Source of the DNA: an uncultured Flavobacteriaceae bacterium
GTDB lineage: Bacteria > Bacteroidota > Bacteroidia > Flavobacteriales > Flavobacteriaceae
DNA length: 64,000 nt
Direction of reading: 5' to 3'
Assembly (NCBI GenBank): GCA_947504035.1
Contig: CANNGA010000010.1
Span: forward strand, 105,607 to 169,606
Below the pieces are notes generated by a model. It did no database searches and had not been told where the DNA came from. It saw nothing but the letters and a program-made list of their open reading frames with translations. Shown in pieces: positions 18,111 to 30,023 of the stretch. The position numbers were made by a program, and so were the translations under genes. Every line of letters begins with the position of its first letter. The stretch's first letter is position 1.

Positions 18111-19898
18111 TTACGGTTTTTGTTTGACTTTAGTAGGCAACGGACGTATCGAGTCGGTTTGCTTTAAGTTGGGCAATGTTTTGGGAATGTGTATCGATTT
18201 TGTAGTCGCAGATGTCGCGTTGTTTGGTGTTTTTATAACGGTGTCAAAAAAGCTGTCTTGTGGGATATAATCTTCTAAGCCTTTTATCGTTGGAAGTTCT
18301 AACGGTGGATCGTCTTTAAAAAGATCTTCCACACTAAGCGGTCTTTCTTCTTCTCGCCAGTCGAATCCTTTTAAAATGCGTTCATTTTTTGGGAATTGCG
18401 ATTCTGGATAAATTTTGCCATCCACTTGATTTACTTTCCTAACTTCTTCAATAACATTATCATTAATACGTATAGCAATAGAGGCCGATTTGGATTTATC
18501 GATACCGACCAGTTCATTGGCATCATTTCTAAAATAATAAATCGACTGTGCATTTTTAATAATATCGATATGGTTCATTTCGTTTTTATCATTAAACAAA
18601 CCGACTAATTTTTTACCATTAATTTGATTAAAACCAGCACCAAGTGTGTCTTTACTTATTAAAAAGGCATGATTAAATACAATTAGAGAATCGAGCTTAT
18701 CCTTTTCTACGTCAGATTGTAAATGGATGGTATCACCAGTCATTTGATTTGCTAAATTCCATAGTATAGGTTTGCGTGCCGTAGAAAAAGCACCTCCTGT
18801 ACCGGGAGCATTAATATTGATGAGTTCTGTTAAGCCTGTTTTATGGTTAATATGAATAGAATCGGATTTTCCACTCATATCCGATTTGTACATTTTAACA
18901 TTTCTAAACACTCTGGTTATGCGCTTTTCTGGTTGTCCAGTTACCATAAGTGTATCTCCATGAATGTAAATAGAATCGTTTTCTTGAACTGTAATGGCAT
19001 AGGCCCGTTTGGTAATAAATATGGAATCCTTCGCTTTAAAAACTTCTGCATAATGCCCTTTTATAATGCTATTATTAAGGGTATCGGTAACTGTGATGTT
19101 ATTAGTAGCAGACGAAAAATTTCTATTTTGATCGAAAAATAAACTGTCACCAACAATCTCTTTTCCATCATACTTTATGTTGGCATTTTTCATGGCATAC
19201 CCCGTTTTTGCTACGGTATTATAAAATCCTTTTTCGCAATAGGTGACACTTTCTGAAGTTGTGATTGTAGAAGGGCCAAATAAGTAGGCATGGCTGGTGT
19301 CTTTATAATAATCAAAGAAATTAGATTCTACTTTGGCTTCGGGGTTGGTTAACACCACATCTTTAACAAACTGAAATTTATTTTCTTGCATGTAAAAGCG
19401 CCCTACCTTACTGGTAATGGTACCAGAGGTGTCTATTTCAACAGTACCATTACTTTGGTAATAGGCCTGTTGTTTTTGTCGGTCAAAATAAAGGGTATCT
19501 GTAACTATTTTAGAACTAGGGTCTGTTAATACCACATCTCCACTGGCAAAGGCCAATTGTGAAGCGCCATCGTATTCTACATACTTAGAGGTCATGTTAA
19601 TGGTATCACCCTGTATCATTTTAACATTACCATAGGCTTCTATAAAGTTTTGTTTGCCGTAATAGAATGCTTTGTCGCACCACATATCGGTTCCAGAATG
19701 GAAAATATGAACTTGTTCGGCGTCATCACGTGTTAAAATTTTAGCGTCGGGATGTTTCTCTTCATCAAAATTTAAAAAACCCGAATATTTAATTTCAATT
19801 TTTTGTTGTGCACTTACTGTAACGCTTATAAGCGCAACTAGTACTAGGGCAAAACGGAGTAGGGGTGTTCGTTTCAAATTAAACATATTTAAAAACAA
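18111..19898 (-). CDS. OstA-like (LptA/LptD N-domain) periplasmic protein
   Basis: 595 residues with a signal peptide (cleavage near SAQQK). The body consists of repeated beta-jellyroll strands typical of the LptA/OstA fold (AYGNVKMIQGDTINMTS, ASGDVVLTDPSSKIVTDTLYFD). This Bacteroidota family is much longer than E. coli LptA and lacks an LptD barrel. It is expected to bind or ferry LPS across the periplasm to the outer membrane. A Pro/Lys-rich C-terminus follows. An LptF/G permease gene lies 1.4 kb upstream, which fits a common role. Confidence 0.85.
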   Translation of the reverse strand: MFLNMFNLKRTPLLRFALVLVALISVTVSAQQKIEIKYSGFLNFDEEKHPDAKILTRDDAEQVHIFHSGTDMWCDKAFYYGKQNFIEAYGNVKMIQGDTINMTSKYVEYDGASQLAFASGDVVLTDPSSKIVTDTLYFDRQKQQAYYQSNGTVEIDTSGTITSKVGRFYMQENKFQFVKDVVLTNPEAKVESNFFDYYKDTSHAYLFGPSTITTSESVTYCEKGFYNTVAKTGYAMKNANIKYDGKEIVGDSLFFDQNRNFSSATNNITVTDTLNNSIIKGHYAEVFKAKDSIFITKRAYAITVQENDSIYIHGDTLMVTGQPEKRITRVFRNVKMYKSDMSGKSDSIHINHKTGLTELININAPGTGGAFSTARKPILWNLANQMTGDTIHLQSDVEKDKLDSLIVFNHAFLISKDTLGAGFNQINGKKLVGLFNDKNEMNHIDIIKNAQSIYYFRNDANELVGIDKSKSASIAIRINDNVIEEVRKVNQVDGKIYPESQFPKNERILKGFDWREEERPLSVEDLFKDDPPLELPTIKGLEDYIPQDSFFDTVIKTPNNATSATTKSIHIPKTLPNLKQTDSIRPLPTKVKQKP

Positions 19899-20093
19899 AA
19901 ATAGCGATTAATACCTATTTTAATGTTGTTGTTTCGTTAAATTCAAGAGCCGTTTTTTTAGAAAGCACAAGAAGAATTTGAGATTTAACGCTGTAGAAAT
20001 CAAAAGCTAAAAGTCATTTCTAAATCTTTATGTTTAAAAAGCCAAATGGCAATTGAACTGTCGTTTTGCAATGATAAATGCTGTTACTTTAGA

Positions 20094-21257
20094 CTAGTAA
20101 TTAACATACTCTACAATTTTTAAACCATAACCAATCATGCCTACGCGTTTTGTTTTGGCACTATTAGAAATAAGTTGCAATTGGTGTATGTCTAAATCAT
20201 GAAGTATTTGAGCACCTATCCCAAAATCTCTAGCATCCATATTAATTTTTGGGGCTTTAGAGATTTCATTTGTTTTTTGATTGTCCTTTAAAAAGGTTAA
20301 ACGGCTTAGGATATTAGTAGCTTGAACGTCTTGGTTGATAAAAAGTATAGCGCCTTTACCAGCGGCATTTACCTTTTCGAACATGGCATTAAGTTGGGTA
20401 TCAACATTATTTGTTAGCGTACCTAGAATATCATTATTAATAAGGGTCGAATTGATGCGTGTTAGTACAGGCTCATCATTATGCCATTGCCCTTTTGTAA
20501 GCGCGATATGAATTTGATTGTTTGTGGTTTGCTTGTAAGCGCGTAGTCTAAAAGCACCAAAACGGGTATGTATTTCAAAATCTTCCTTTTTTTCAATTAG
20601 AGAATCATGTTGCATACGGTAAGCCACTAAATCTTCTATAGATACAATCTTAAGGTCAAACTTTTTAGCGACCTCCAGAAGTTGCGGTAAACGCGCCATG
20701 CTACCATCTTCATTCATGATTTCTACAATAACACCTGCGGGTGCTAAGCCTGCTAAGCGTGCAAAATCGATTGCAGCTTCGGTATGCCCTGTACGTCTAA
20801 GTACGCCACCTTCTTTGGCAACAAGTGGAAAGATATGCCCTGGTCTTGCTAAATCATGTGGTTTAGTGGTCTTATCTATGAGTGCATTAATGGTTTTTGA
20901 TCTGTCGCTTGCAGAAATACCAGTGGTAACTCCTTTACCTCTTAAGTCTACAGATACAGTAAAGGCCGTTTCCATAGGGTCGGTATTGTTTCGCACCATC
21001 ATGTTAAGCTCTAATTCTTTACATCTGGTTTCGGTTAAAGGGGCACAAATAAGGCCACGCCCATAGGTTGCCATAAAATTAACCATCTCTGGAGTCACTT
21101 TTTCTGCGGCAGCTAGAAAATCACCTTCATTTTCTCTATTTTGATCATCTACAACAATAATAACTTTGCCGTTGCGAATGTCTTCTATCGCATCATGTAT
21201 GCTGTCTAATTTTGGTTTAGAATGTTGTTGTGGGGTCATAGTATCAGTTGATGTCAT
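20094..21257 (-). CDS. ribB: DHBP synthase fused to a degenerate GTP cyclohydrolase II domain
   Basis: 387 residues. Residues ~15-212 are a complete 3,4-dihydroxy-2-butanone-4-phosphate synthase: DDQNRENEGDFL binds metal and substrate, and RRTGHTEAAIDFARLAG is the second active-site block. This gives one of the two riboflavin precursors. Residues ~225-387 keep the GTP cyclohydrolase II fold (MDARDFGIGAQILHDL, GYGLKIVE), but the zinc ligands are gone: the Cys positions are L272, N283 and V285. The second half is unlikely to open GTP. It sits 15 bases downstream of the LptF/G gene, and no FMN riboswitch is present. Confidence 0.92.
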   Translation of the reverse strand: MTSTDTMTPQQHSKPKLDSIHDAIEDIRNGKVIIVVDDQNRENEGDFLAAAEKVTPEMVNFMATYGRGLICAPLTETRCKELELNMMVRNNTDPMETAFTVSVDLRGKGVTTGISASDRSKTINALIDKTTKPHDLARPGHIFPLVAKEGGVLRRTGHTEAAIDFARLAGLAPAGVIVEIMNEDGSMARLPQLLEVAKKFDLKIVSIEDLVAYRMQHDSLIEKKEDFEIHTRFGAFRLRAYKQTTNNQIHIALTKGQWHNDEPVLTRINSTLINNDILGTLTNNVDTQLNAMFEKVNAAGKGAILFINQDVQATNILSRLTFLKDNQKTNEISKAPKINMDARDFGIGAQILHDLDIHQLQLISNSAKTKRVGMIGYGLKIVEYVNY

Positions 21258-21272
21258 GTGCTAAGATAGTGC

Positions 21273-23348
21273 TTATTTCAGACTGTTTAAACAATTGTAT
21301 TTTAGATCTTTTTTCAGCTTTAGTCTAAGCATAAAAAATGCCACTATGTAAAGCGGAAAAGCAAGATATAAAATAAAAGGATTAGGTGTTTTAACGGGAG
21401 TAGTAAATGTTTTGTAAAATTTATTACTGTCCATAAGGGACTTTACATAATAGATTCCAAACAGCACAAAAGCGACAATGCTTAGTTGCAGTGCGGGTGC
21501 TACAAAATTTTCGAGCTTATTGTTTTTTAAAATAAAAAAGAGCACCAGTAAGACTACAGCAATGCTGTAAAGAATAACCGCAAAGAGGCTGTGCGCTTTA
21601 AAGTTTTTATGAGTATGTTGCGCTATTTCGAAATTTTCACCAATAGCGATTTGTTGTTGTGTTCTAAGTTGCTGCGTAGACAACCCTCTTTTGTTTATCA
21701 ATTTAAGCGCTTCAAATCTTGACGCTTCACTATAATTTTGAAGATCCTTTGTGGTAATAATATTGAGCAATTTTTCGTTGGTAAAAGAGTTTAAAAATTT
21801 AAAATTTTCTTTCTCTTTTTCTTTAATGTTTAAAAAGCGCTTTAGGGGTATGATAATACCATCAAAGTCAAAAATACCTCTGTCTGCTGTAGCTCTTCGT
21901 GTTAAGAATATACTTAACGGAAACATAATTACGGTAGAGAACCAACTGGCGAAAATAGGGTTTAAACTTCCGTTTTTAGCACTGTTAAGGGCAAAAATGC
22001 CAATAAAATGATAGACTAAAAACAGTAATATAGCCACTACCATTGGCAAACCAAGACCTCCTTTTCGTATAAGCGCACCTAATGGAGCACCCACAAAAAA
22101 TAGAATGATACAAGCGAAAGGTAAGGCTAACTTTTCATGAAATTTTATAACATGTCGGCTGTATAACTTCCTGCGGTTTTCTAATCTTGTGTTTTTATTT
22201 TGTATTAGTTGCTCTACGCCATTAGTAGCGTTAAAAGCGTTGTTAACAATGGTTTGTTTTTGTTTAAGATCGAATAAATCAAGGATAGGGCCTGTGTACG
22301 GTACCGTTTTTACCTTTAAACTGTCTGTTAGTGTTGTATCTTTTACTGTTTTGCTTAAAAGCGTATCTATTTTTATCTTTTTTAATCTTTTAGATTTAAG
22401 ACCTTTAACACCATTAACTTTAGCAGGCTTTTTATTGATGCCACTTCGTTTTAAAAGTAAATCTCCAAATTGATAAGTAATCGTATCGTACTGTACTGTA
22501 AGAGAATCTATGGTGTAATCCAATTCTCTTAAGTTGAGCATGTTGGATTTATTGGAATACGATTTATCATCAATATCTACTTTATTAAGATCTGATAGAT
22601 CGATATTCATCGTGTATTTTTCAAAAGCACTTTTAGCGAAAGGTTCTTTCTTTTCGTTGTCGTTTCTTGAATTGGGTTTGTAGATGTCTTCGTAAAAATT
22701 ACCATCAAAAAGAATAAGCTTTAAAATGTCTGAATCTTCACTAGACACTAATTCGCCGCGATCTGCAACTATAACGGTTACATTTTGACTGCTGTTCTTT
22801 CCGCCCTTTTTATGAATAACAACCTTGTCTAGATATTGACCACGATCGCCACTTTTATCTGCCACTTTTATATTGTATGGTGTAGATTCTATTTCGTTAA
22901 ATTGACCTTTGGCTATGGCCATCGAGGGTTTTACTTTAGCGAGGTTTTTTCTAAGATTAAAGAAGTTGTACTCGCCCCAAGGAATAACGTTATTCGAAAA
23001 CCAAAACGTAACAAAAGCCAAACCTACAATAAAGATGCTTAAACCTGCCATGGCACGCTGTAACGAAATCCCAGTAGATTTCATAGCAGCAAACTCGTAA
23101 TTCTCTGCAAAATTACCAAAAACCATTATAGAGGTGAGTAAAATGGTTAAGGGCAGTACGAGTGGCATTAATTTGGGCAACCCATACATGATAAATTTCA
23201 TAATGGTATTTAAATCCAAATCTTTACCCGCTAATTCTTTGATGTAGAGCCATATCATTTGCAATACAAAAATAAAAAGCAGTATTAAAAAAACACTAAA
23301 AAAGGTTTTTAAATAGGTGGTAAGTATGTAGCGGTCTAGTATTTTCAA
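21273..23348 (-). CDS. LptF/LptG-family LPS export permease with C-terminal extension
   Basis: 691 residues; LptF and LptG are usually near 360. Residues 1-120 hold three membrane helices after the canonical MKILDRYIL start, residues ~125-400 the periplasmic beta-jellyroll domain with a Lys/Ser-rich insert, and ~405-485 three more helices (FFVGAPLGALIRKGGLGLP is a family signature). Residues ~492-691 are extra: a charged cytosolic segment and three further helices. It would extract LPS from the inner membrane together with LptB. Genes for LolA-like and RibB proteins flank it at 11 and 15 bases. Confidence 0.9.
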   Translation of the reverse strand: MKILDRYILTTYLKTFFSVFLILLFIFVLQMIWLYIKELAGKDLDLNTIMKFIMYGLPKLMPLVLPLTILLTSIMVFGNFAENYEFAAMKSTGISLQRAMAGLSIFIVGLAFVTFWFSNNVIPWGEYNFFNLRKNLAKVKPSMAIAKGQFNEIESTPYNIKVADKSGDRGQYLDKVVIHKKGGKNSSQNVTVIVADRGELVSSEDSDILKLILFDGNFYEDIYKPNSRNDNEKKEPFAKSAFEKYTMNIDLSDLNKVDIDDKSYSNKSNMLNLRELDYTIDSLTVQYDTITYQFGDLLLKRSGINKKPAKVNGVKGLKSKRLKKIKIDTLLSKTVKDTTLTDSLKVKTVPYTGPILDLFDLKQKQTIVNNAFNATNGVEQLIQNKNTRLENRRKLYSRHVIKFHEKLALPFACIILFFVGAPLGALIRKGGLGLPMVVAILLFLVYHFIGIFALNSAKNGSLNPIFASWFSTVIMFPLSIFLTRRATADRGIFDFDGIIIPLKRFLNIKEKEKENFKFLNSFTNEKLLNIITTKDLQNYSEASRFEALKLINKRGLSTQQLRTQQQIAIGENFEIAQHTHKNFKAHSLFAVILYSIAVVLLVLFFILKNNKLENFVAPALQLSIVAFVLFGIYYVKSLMDSNKFYKTFTTPVKTPNPFILYLAFPLYIVAFFMLRLKLKKDLKYNCLNSLK

Positions 23349-23359
23349 ATGAGCAAGGC

Positions 23360-23998
23360 CTAATCTAATTTATTGATGTAATAATCTTTGTATTTATTCG
23401 CATCAAAGGTAAATAAGGTTTTCGATAAAGGTGCATTTGTTTTAAAAGAATTAACGGTTAATGTTGTTTTTGTACCGTTTTTTCCCATTTGAATTAAATT
23501 GTAGATATGCTTTGTAGAGGCATCTATTCCTAGTAAAACAGTGCCAATCTCAGAATTAGAATCAATTGGTGTTAATTTTACGTATTGGATTTTTCGTCCT
23601 TTTATATTTTGAACAATATCTAATGCATATAAATAACCATCTTCATAAAAGGATAGCATTTTACTAGGAGTTATAGCATTAGCCTCTGCTTCTGTTTGCG
23701 ATGATACTGTAACTTCTTCGTCTTCTGGACTAATAGTGTACAGCGTCTTACCATCATAAAGGCGTGTTAAGCCAAGGATATTTAATTTATACTTTTCACC
23801 TTCTAAGATCACGTCACCACGTGTTTCTTGCTTGATGTTTTCGGCTACATTTTCCAAAACATATTTAAAATCAATAGCAATATTAGTATAACTTTTTACT
23901 TTTTGAGAAACTTCTGTAAGTAGCGCTTTTCCTTTGTTTTGAGCAGTACCAGAAAACAATGTTAAGGCTAAAAATAAAATAGTAATTATGTGTTTCAT
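23360..23998 (-). CDS. LolA-like outer-membrane lipoprotein carrier
   Basis: 212 residues from the ATG at 23998, which opens a signal peptide (MKHIITILFLALTLFSGTAQ). An upstream in-frame ATG at 24118 would put 40 polar residues in front and is unlikely. The mature part is a LolA-like half-barrel: IAIDFKYVLEN, GDVILEGEKYKLNIL, YDGKTLYTISPEDEEVTV and GIDASTKHIYNLIQ. It should shuttle lipoproteins through the periplasm. It follows ftsK by about 106 bases and lies 11 bases ahead of the LptF/G gene. Confidence 0.9.
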   Translation of the reverse strand: MKHIITILFLALTLFSGTAQNKGKALLTEVSQKVKSYTNIAIDFKYVLENVAENIKQETRGDVILEGEKYKLNILGLTRLYDGKTLYTISPEDEEVTVSSQTEAEANAITPSKMLSFYEDGYLYALDIVQNIKGRKIQYVKLTPIDSNSEIGTVLLGIDASTKHIYNLIQMGKNGTKTTLTVNSFKTNAPLSKTLFTFDANKYKDYYINKLD

Positions 23999-24104
23999 AG
24001 GTGTAGGTGTATTGGACTTCTTAGAGCTATTTATAAATGGCGTACGGCATTGTGTTACAGTGGTATTTTGGGCTGTACTTGTATAACTCATGTTCTGTTT
24101 AAAA

Positions 24105-26522
24105 TTAAATAGTTTCATTTTCTAATAGTTCATCTAGACTTATCAAATCGGGCACGAGAACTTGTCTTGCTTTGCTGCCTTCGAAAGGCCCAACAATTCC
24201 AGCAGCTTCTAATTGATCAATCAATCTGCCGGCTCTATTATAGCCTAATTTGAGTTTGCGTTGCAATAAAGAAGCAGAACCTTGTTGCGCAGTAACAATT
24301 ACAATGGCCGCATCTTTAAAGAGTTTGTCTCGATCTGATATATCTACATCAAGACTTGTGCCACTTTCTTCTCCAACATACTCTGGGAGCATATAAGCAT
24401 CAGGATAAGCCTTTTGCGATCCAATATATTCTGTGATCTTTTCAACTTCAGGCGTATCTACAAATGCACATTGTACACGAGTAATGTCATTTCCTTGTGT
24501 GTAAAGCATGTCACCACGACCAATAAGTTGGTCGGCGCCAGAGCCATCTAAAATGGTTCTAGAGTCAATTTTGGAGGTAACGCGAAATGCAATACGCGCA
24601 GGGAAGTTTGCTTTTATAATACCAGTAATAACGTTCACCGAAGGACGTTGTGTGGCTATAATTAAATGAATCCCAATAGCACGTGCCAATTGCGCTAAAC
24701 GGGCAATAGGTGTTTCTACTTCTTTACCCGCTGTCATAATTAAATCTGCAAACTCATCAACTACAAGTACGATATAAGGTAAAAATTGGTGCCCATCGTT
24801 GGGATTTAATTTTCTGGCCTTAAATTTTGTATTGTATTCCGCAATATTTCTACACAATGCATTTTTAAGCAGTTCATAGCGGTTATCCATTTCAATACAC
24901 AGCGAATTAAGCGTATTAATCACCTTCGTATTATCTGTAATGATGGCCTCTTCACTATCGGGTAATTTTGCTAAATAATGGCGTTCTATCTTATTAAAAA
25001 GCGTAAGCTCAACCTTTTTAGGATCTACCAGTATGAATTTAACTTCAGCAGGGTGTTTTTTATAGAGTAACGACGTTAAAACGGCATTTAAACCTACCGA
25101 TTTTCCTTGTCCAGTTGCACCAGCCATAAGAAGGTGTGGCATTTTAGCCAAATCGACGACTAGTGTTTCATTGCTAATGGTTTTCCCTAAAGCGATAGGT
25201 AGTTGCATTTCTGAACTCTGAAATTTTTTCGAAGCGATCACAGAACGCATAGATACGATAGTTGCACTTTTATTAGGCACTTCTATACCAATGGTGCCTT
25301 TACCAGGAATAGGTGCAATAATTCGAATTCCTAAGGCAGCTAGAGACAACGCAATATCATCTTCTAAATTTTTAATTTTAGAAATACGAACACCAGCTTC
25401 TGGAACAATTTCGTATAAGGTTACCGTAGGCCCTATAGTTGCCTTAATACTGGCAATACCAATTTTGTAATTATTTAAGGTCTCTACAATACGATTTTTA
25501 TTTTCTTCTAACTCCTCTTGGTTTATGGTAATGCCTTCGGTGTCGTATTTTTTAAGCAAGTCCAATTGCGGAAATTGGTAATTGCCCAATTCTAAAGTAG
25601 GATCAAATAAACCAAAATCTTCCACAAGTTTATTGGCGAGATTATCAGTTACCGAGGTTTCTTCGGTAATGGCTTCTACTTTAATTTCAAGCTCTGGATC
25701 GTCTATAGCTTCTTCAGGTTCTGCAACATTTACTTCCATAGGTGCAGCAACAGGTGGTGTTTTGTCAGGCACATTCTCTACTACTGGTGGAGCTGGAGGG
25801 GGAGTTACAGGTGTTTCTGCAGGTATATCGAATCCTGCTTTAAAGGTTTCAGCTTCATCCGATAAGTTGTTGTCAACAGGCACTATAGTGGCGTCTTTCA
25901 AGTCTGAAAGTTCGTCTTTAATGTCTTTTTTAGCCGATTTAAAAACAGCAGTAATGGTTTCAAAAGTGATTCTAAACCGAATAGCAAGATAGGTAATCAA
26001 GCCAAATAGAAGTAGCAAGGCAGTGCCTATTTTTCCAATATAATCTTGTAAAAAGCTATTGATTTCAAAACCTACAACACCAGCTAAAACAGTGTTTTTT
26101 GAAGTAAAAAAACCAAAAAAAACAGCAACCCATATCATGATCAAAAGGCCCCAAAACCAATGTGTTCTCAATTTAGTCTTATTGATATTCATTAAGACAT
26201 AAACACCAGATAAAAATACGAGTCCAGAGAGGATAAAAGCGGCCACTCCAAAACCACGTTGAATACACACATCGCTTAGCCATGCGCCAACTTTGCTCAA
26301 CCAGTTTTCTGTAACAACAGATCGGCTTGTAAATTCAGAAAGGGTACTTTGATCGGCTTTGCCCGTAAAGAAAAACGAAATGAATGCAATGCAGAGGATG
26401 ATCCCAAACATCACCAAAAAACTACCAAACACTAACTTTTGTTGACTGGACAACGTGAAGTCAGGTTTTTTAAATTTTGATGGTGTAGGCTTTTTGGTTT
26501 TAGTTTTGGTTTTTCTCGCCAT
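24105..26522 (-). CDS. ftsK: FtsK/SpoIIIE DNA translocase
   Basis: 805 residues. Four N-terminal membrane helices (~32-52, 85-110, 122-140, 158-180) anchor it at the septum. A Pro/Glu-rich linker spans ~185-290. The motor has a RecA-like domain with Walker A GATGQGKSVGLN and Walker B YIVLVVDEFADL. The winged-helix gamma domain (ASLLQRKLKLGYNRAGRLIDQLEAAGIVGP) reads KOPS-like DNA sites. It pumps chromosome dimers into daughter cells at division. Length and motifs are normal. Confidence 0.96.
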   Translation of the reverse strand: MARKTKTKTKKPTPSKFKKPDFTLSSQQKLVFGSFLVMFGIILCIAFISFFFTGKADQSTLSEFTSRSVVTENWLSKVGAWLSDVCIQRGFGVAAFILSGLVFLSGVYVLMNINKTKLRTHWFWGLLIMIWVAVFFGFFTSKNTVLAGVVGFEINSFLQDYIGKIGTALLLLFGLITYLAIRFRITFETITAVFKSAKKDIKDELSDLKDATIVPVDNNLSDEAETFKAGFDIPAETPVTPPPAPPVVENVPDKTPPVAAPMEVNVAEPEEAIDDPELEIKVEAITEETSVTDNLANKLVEDFGLFDPTLELGNYQFPQLDLLKKYDTEGITINQEELEENKNRIVETLNNYKIGIASIKATIGPTVTLYEIVPEAGVRISKIKNLEDDIALSLAALGIRIIAPIPGKGTIGIEVPNKSATIVSMRSVIASKKFQSSEMQLPIALGKTISNETLVVDLAKMPHLLMAGATGQGKSVGLNAVLTSLLYKKHPAEVKFILVDPKKVELTLFNKIERHYLAKLPDSEEAIITDNTKVINTLNSLCIEMDNRYELLKNALCRNIAEYNTKFKARKLNPNDGHQFLPYIVLVVDEFADLIMTAGKEVETPIARLAQLARAIGIHLIIATQRPSVNVITGIIKANFPARIAFRVTSKIDSRTILDGSGADQLIGRGDMLYTQGNDITRVQCAFVDTPEVEKITEYIGSQKAYPDAYMLPEYVGEESGTSLDVDISDRDKLFKDAAIVIVTAQQGSASLLQRKLKLGYNRAGRLIDQLEAAGIVGPFEGSKARQVLVPDLISLDELLENETI

Positions 26523-26586
26523 TCTGAGCGTTTCGTTTCAGCAAAAATACAAATTACTAACGTTTATCCTACGTTGAATGGTATTT

Positions 26587-26955
26587 TTAAAAAACTTTAG
26601 GCACGTAAATAATACCACCTATGATAGCGGCTAAGATGGCAGCTATAAATACGGCACCTGCGGCCACATCTTTGATATAACCTATTTTTTGATGGTATTC
26701 TGGATGTACAAAGTTCGCAATTTCTTCTACAGCGGTATTAAGACCTTCTAGCCCCATTACAAGCGCAATTGCTAAGAGTTGAAACATCCATTCTGTTGGA
26801 GAAATGTGGTAATAAAATCCAGCAATGGTCATCACAATAGCAATGACCAACTGGATTTTTATACTAGCTTCCTTAGTAATGAGTAATAGCGCGCCTTTAA
26901 ATGCATAGCCAACACTCTTTATACGGTTCACTAGAAAAGACTCTTTTTTAGGCAT
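26587..26955 (-). CDS. dgkA: diacylglycerol/undecaprenol kinase
   Basis: 122 residues with three membrane helices. The signature GLEGLNTAVEEIANFVHP then KDVAAGAV is that of the DgkA family, and active-site Glu and Asn are present. It phosphorylates diacylglycerol or, as in many Gram-positives and Bacteroidota, undecaprenol, in the inner membrane. It overlaps tpx by 8 bases. With the DUF368 pair it would feed lipid-carrier recycling, which is inference. Confidence 0.92.
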   Translation of the reverse strand: MPKKESFLVNRIKSVGYAFKGALLLITKEASIKIQLVIAIVMTIAGFYYHISPTEWMFQLLAIALVMGLEGLNTAVEEIANFVHPEYHQKIGYIKDVAAGAVFIAAILAAIIGGIIYVPKVF

Positions 26956-27454
26956 CTTGTAAGGCCTCTAATGCAGCTTTATAATTAGGCTCGTCTGCTG
27001 TTTCTGTTACTTGCTCATTGTAAAGCACTTTTCCTGTAGCATCTACAACAATGATAGACCGTGATAATAACCCTTCAAAACCACCAGTCGTCATAATAAG
27101 ACCATTTGCTGTTCCAAAAGCTCCAGCTTTAAAATCAGAAAGCATTACCACATTATCTAGACCTTCTGCAGCACAGAATTGATCTTGTGCAAATGGTAAA
27201 TCTCTTGAAATACACAACACTGTTGTGTTTTCCAGTTCGCTAGCCTCTGTATTAAATTGGCGTACAGAAGTAGCGCAAACACCTGTATTCACACTAGGGA
27301 AAATATTTAAAACCAATTTTTTGCCAGCAAAGTCCGCTAGTGTCTTTGTTGATAAATCTATTGCTACCAATTCAAAATCTAAAAGTTGTGTCCCTACAGC
27401 AGGAAGTTCGCCAAGGGTTTGTACGGGTGCACCACCCAAAGTTATGTTCGCCAT
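26948..27454 (-). CDS. tpx: thiol peroxidase Tpx
   Basis: 168 residues, an atypical 2-Cys peroxiredoxin. The peroxidatic Cys is in PSVNTGVCATSV, and the resolving Cys in DLPFAQDQFCAAEGLDNV, exactly as in E. coli Tpx. It reduces H2O2 and alkyl hydroperoxides with thioredoxin, in the cytosol here (no signal peptide). It reads away from katG across a shared ~290-base region, which fits common peroxide control. Confidence 0.96.
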   Translation of the reverse strand: MANITLGGAPVQTLGELPAVGTQLLDFELVAIDLSTKTLADFAGKKLVLNIFPSVNTGVCATSVRQFNTEASELENTTVLCISRDLPFAQDQFCAAEGLDNVVMLSDFKAGAFGTANGLIMTTGGFEGLLSRSIIVVDATGKVLYNEQVTETADEPNYKAALEALQDA

Positions 27455-29953
<2,499 letters not shown>

Positions 29954-29970
29954 AAAATAGAATAAACTAT

Positions 29971-30006
29971 AAAAAGGGCAAGCAATACCAAGCTTGCCCT
30001 TTTTTT
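29971..30006 (+). terminator. intrinsic terminator after katG
   Basis: Stem AAAAAGGGCAAGC with GCTTGCCCTTTTT, 13 pairs, loop of 8, ending in a T-run. It is placed only 18 bases before the next start codon. Confidence 0.9.
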
Positions 30007-30023
30007 AAACGACTACAATATTT

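Noticed and set aside
21258..21272. FMN riboswitch ahead of ribBA
   Set aside because: Only 15 bases separate it from the lptF-like gene; there is no room for the aptamer.
23999..24118. Forty-residue extension in front of the LolA-like protein
   Set aside because: It would bury the signal peptide behind a polar stretch.
25582..25992. 136-residue plus-strand Ser/Gly/Thr-rich frame
   Set aside because: Antisense of the low-complexity FtsK linker; a compositional shadow.
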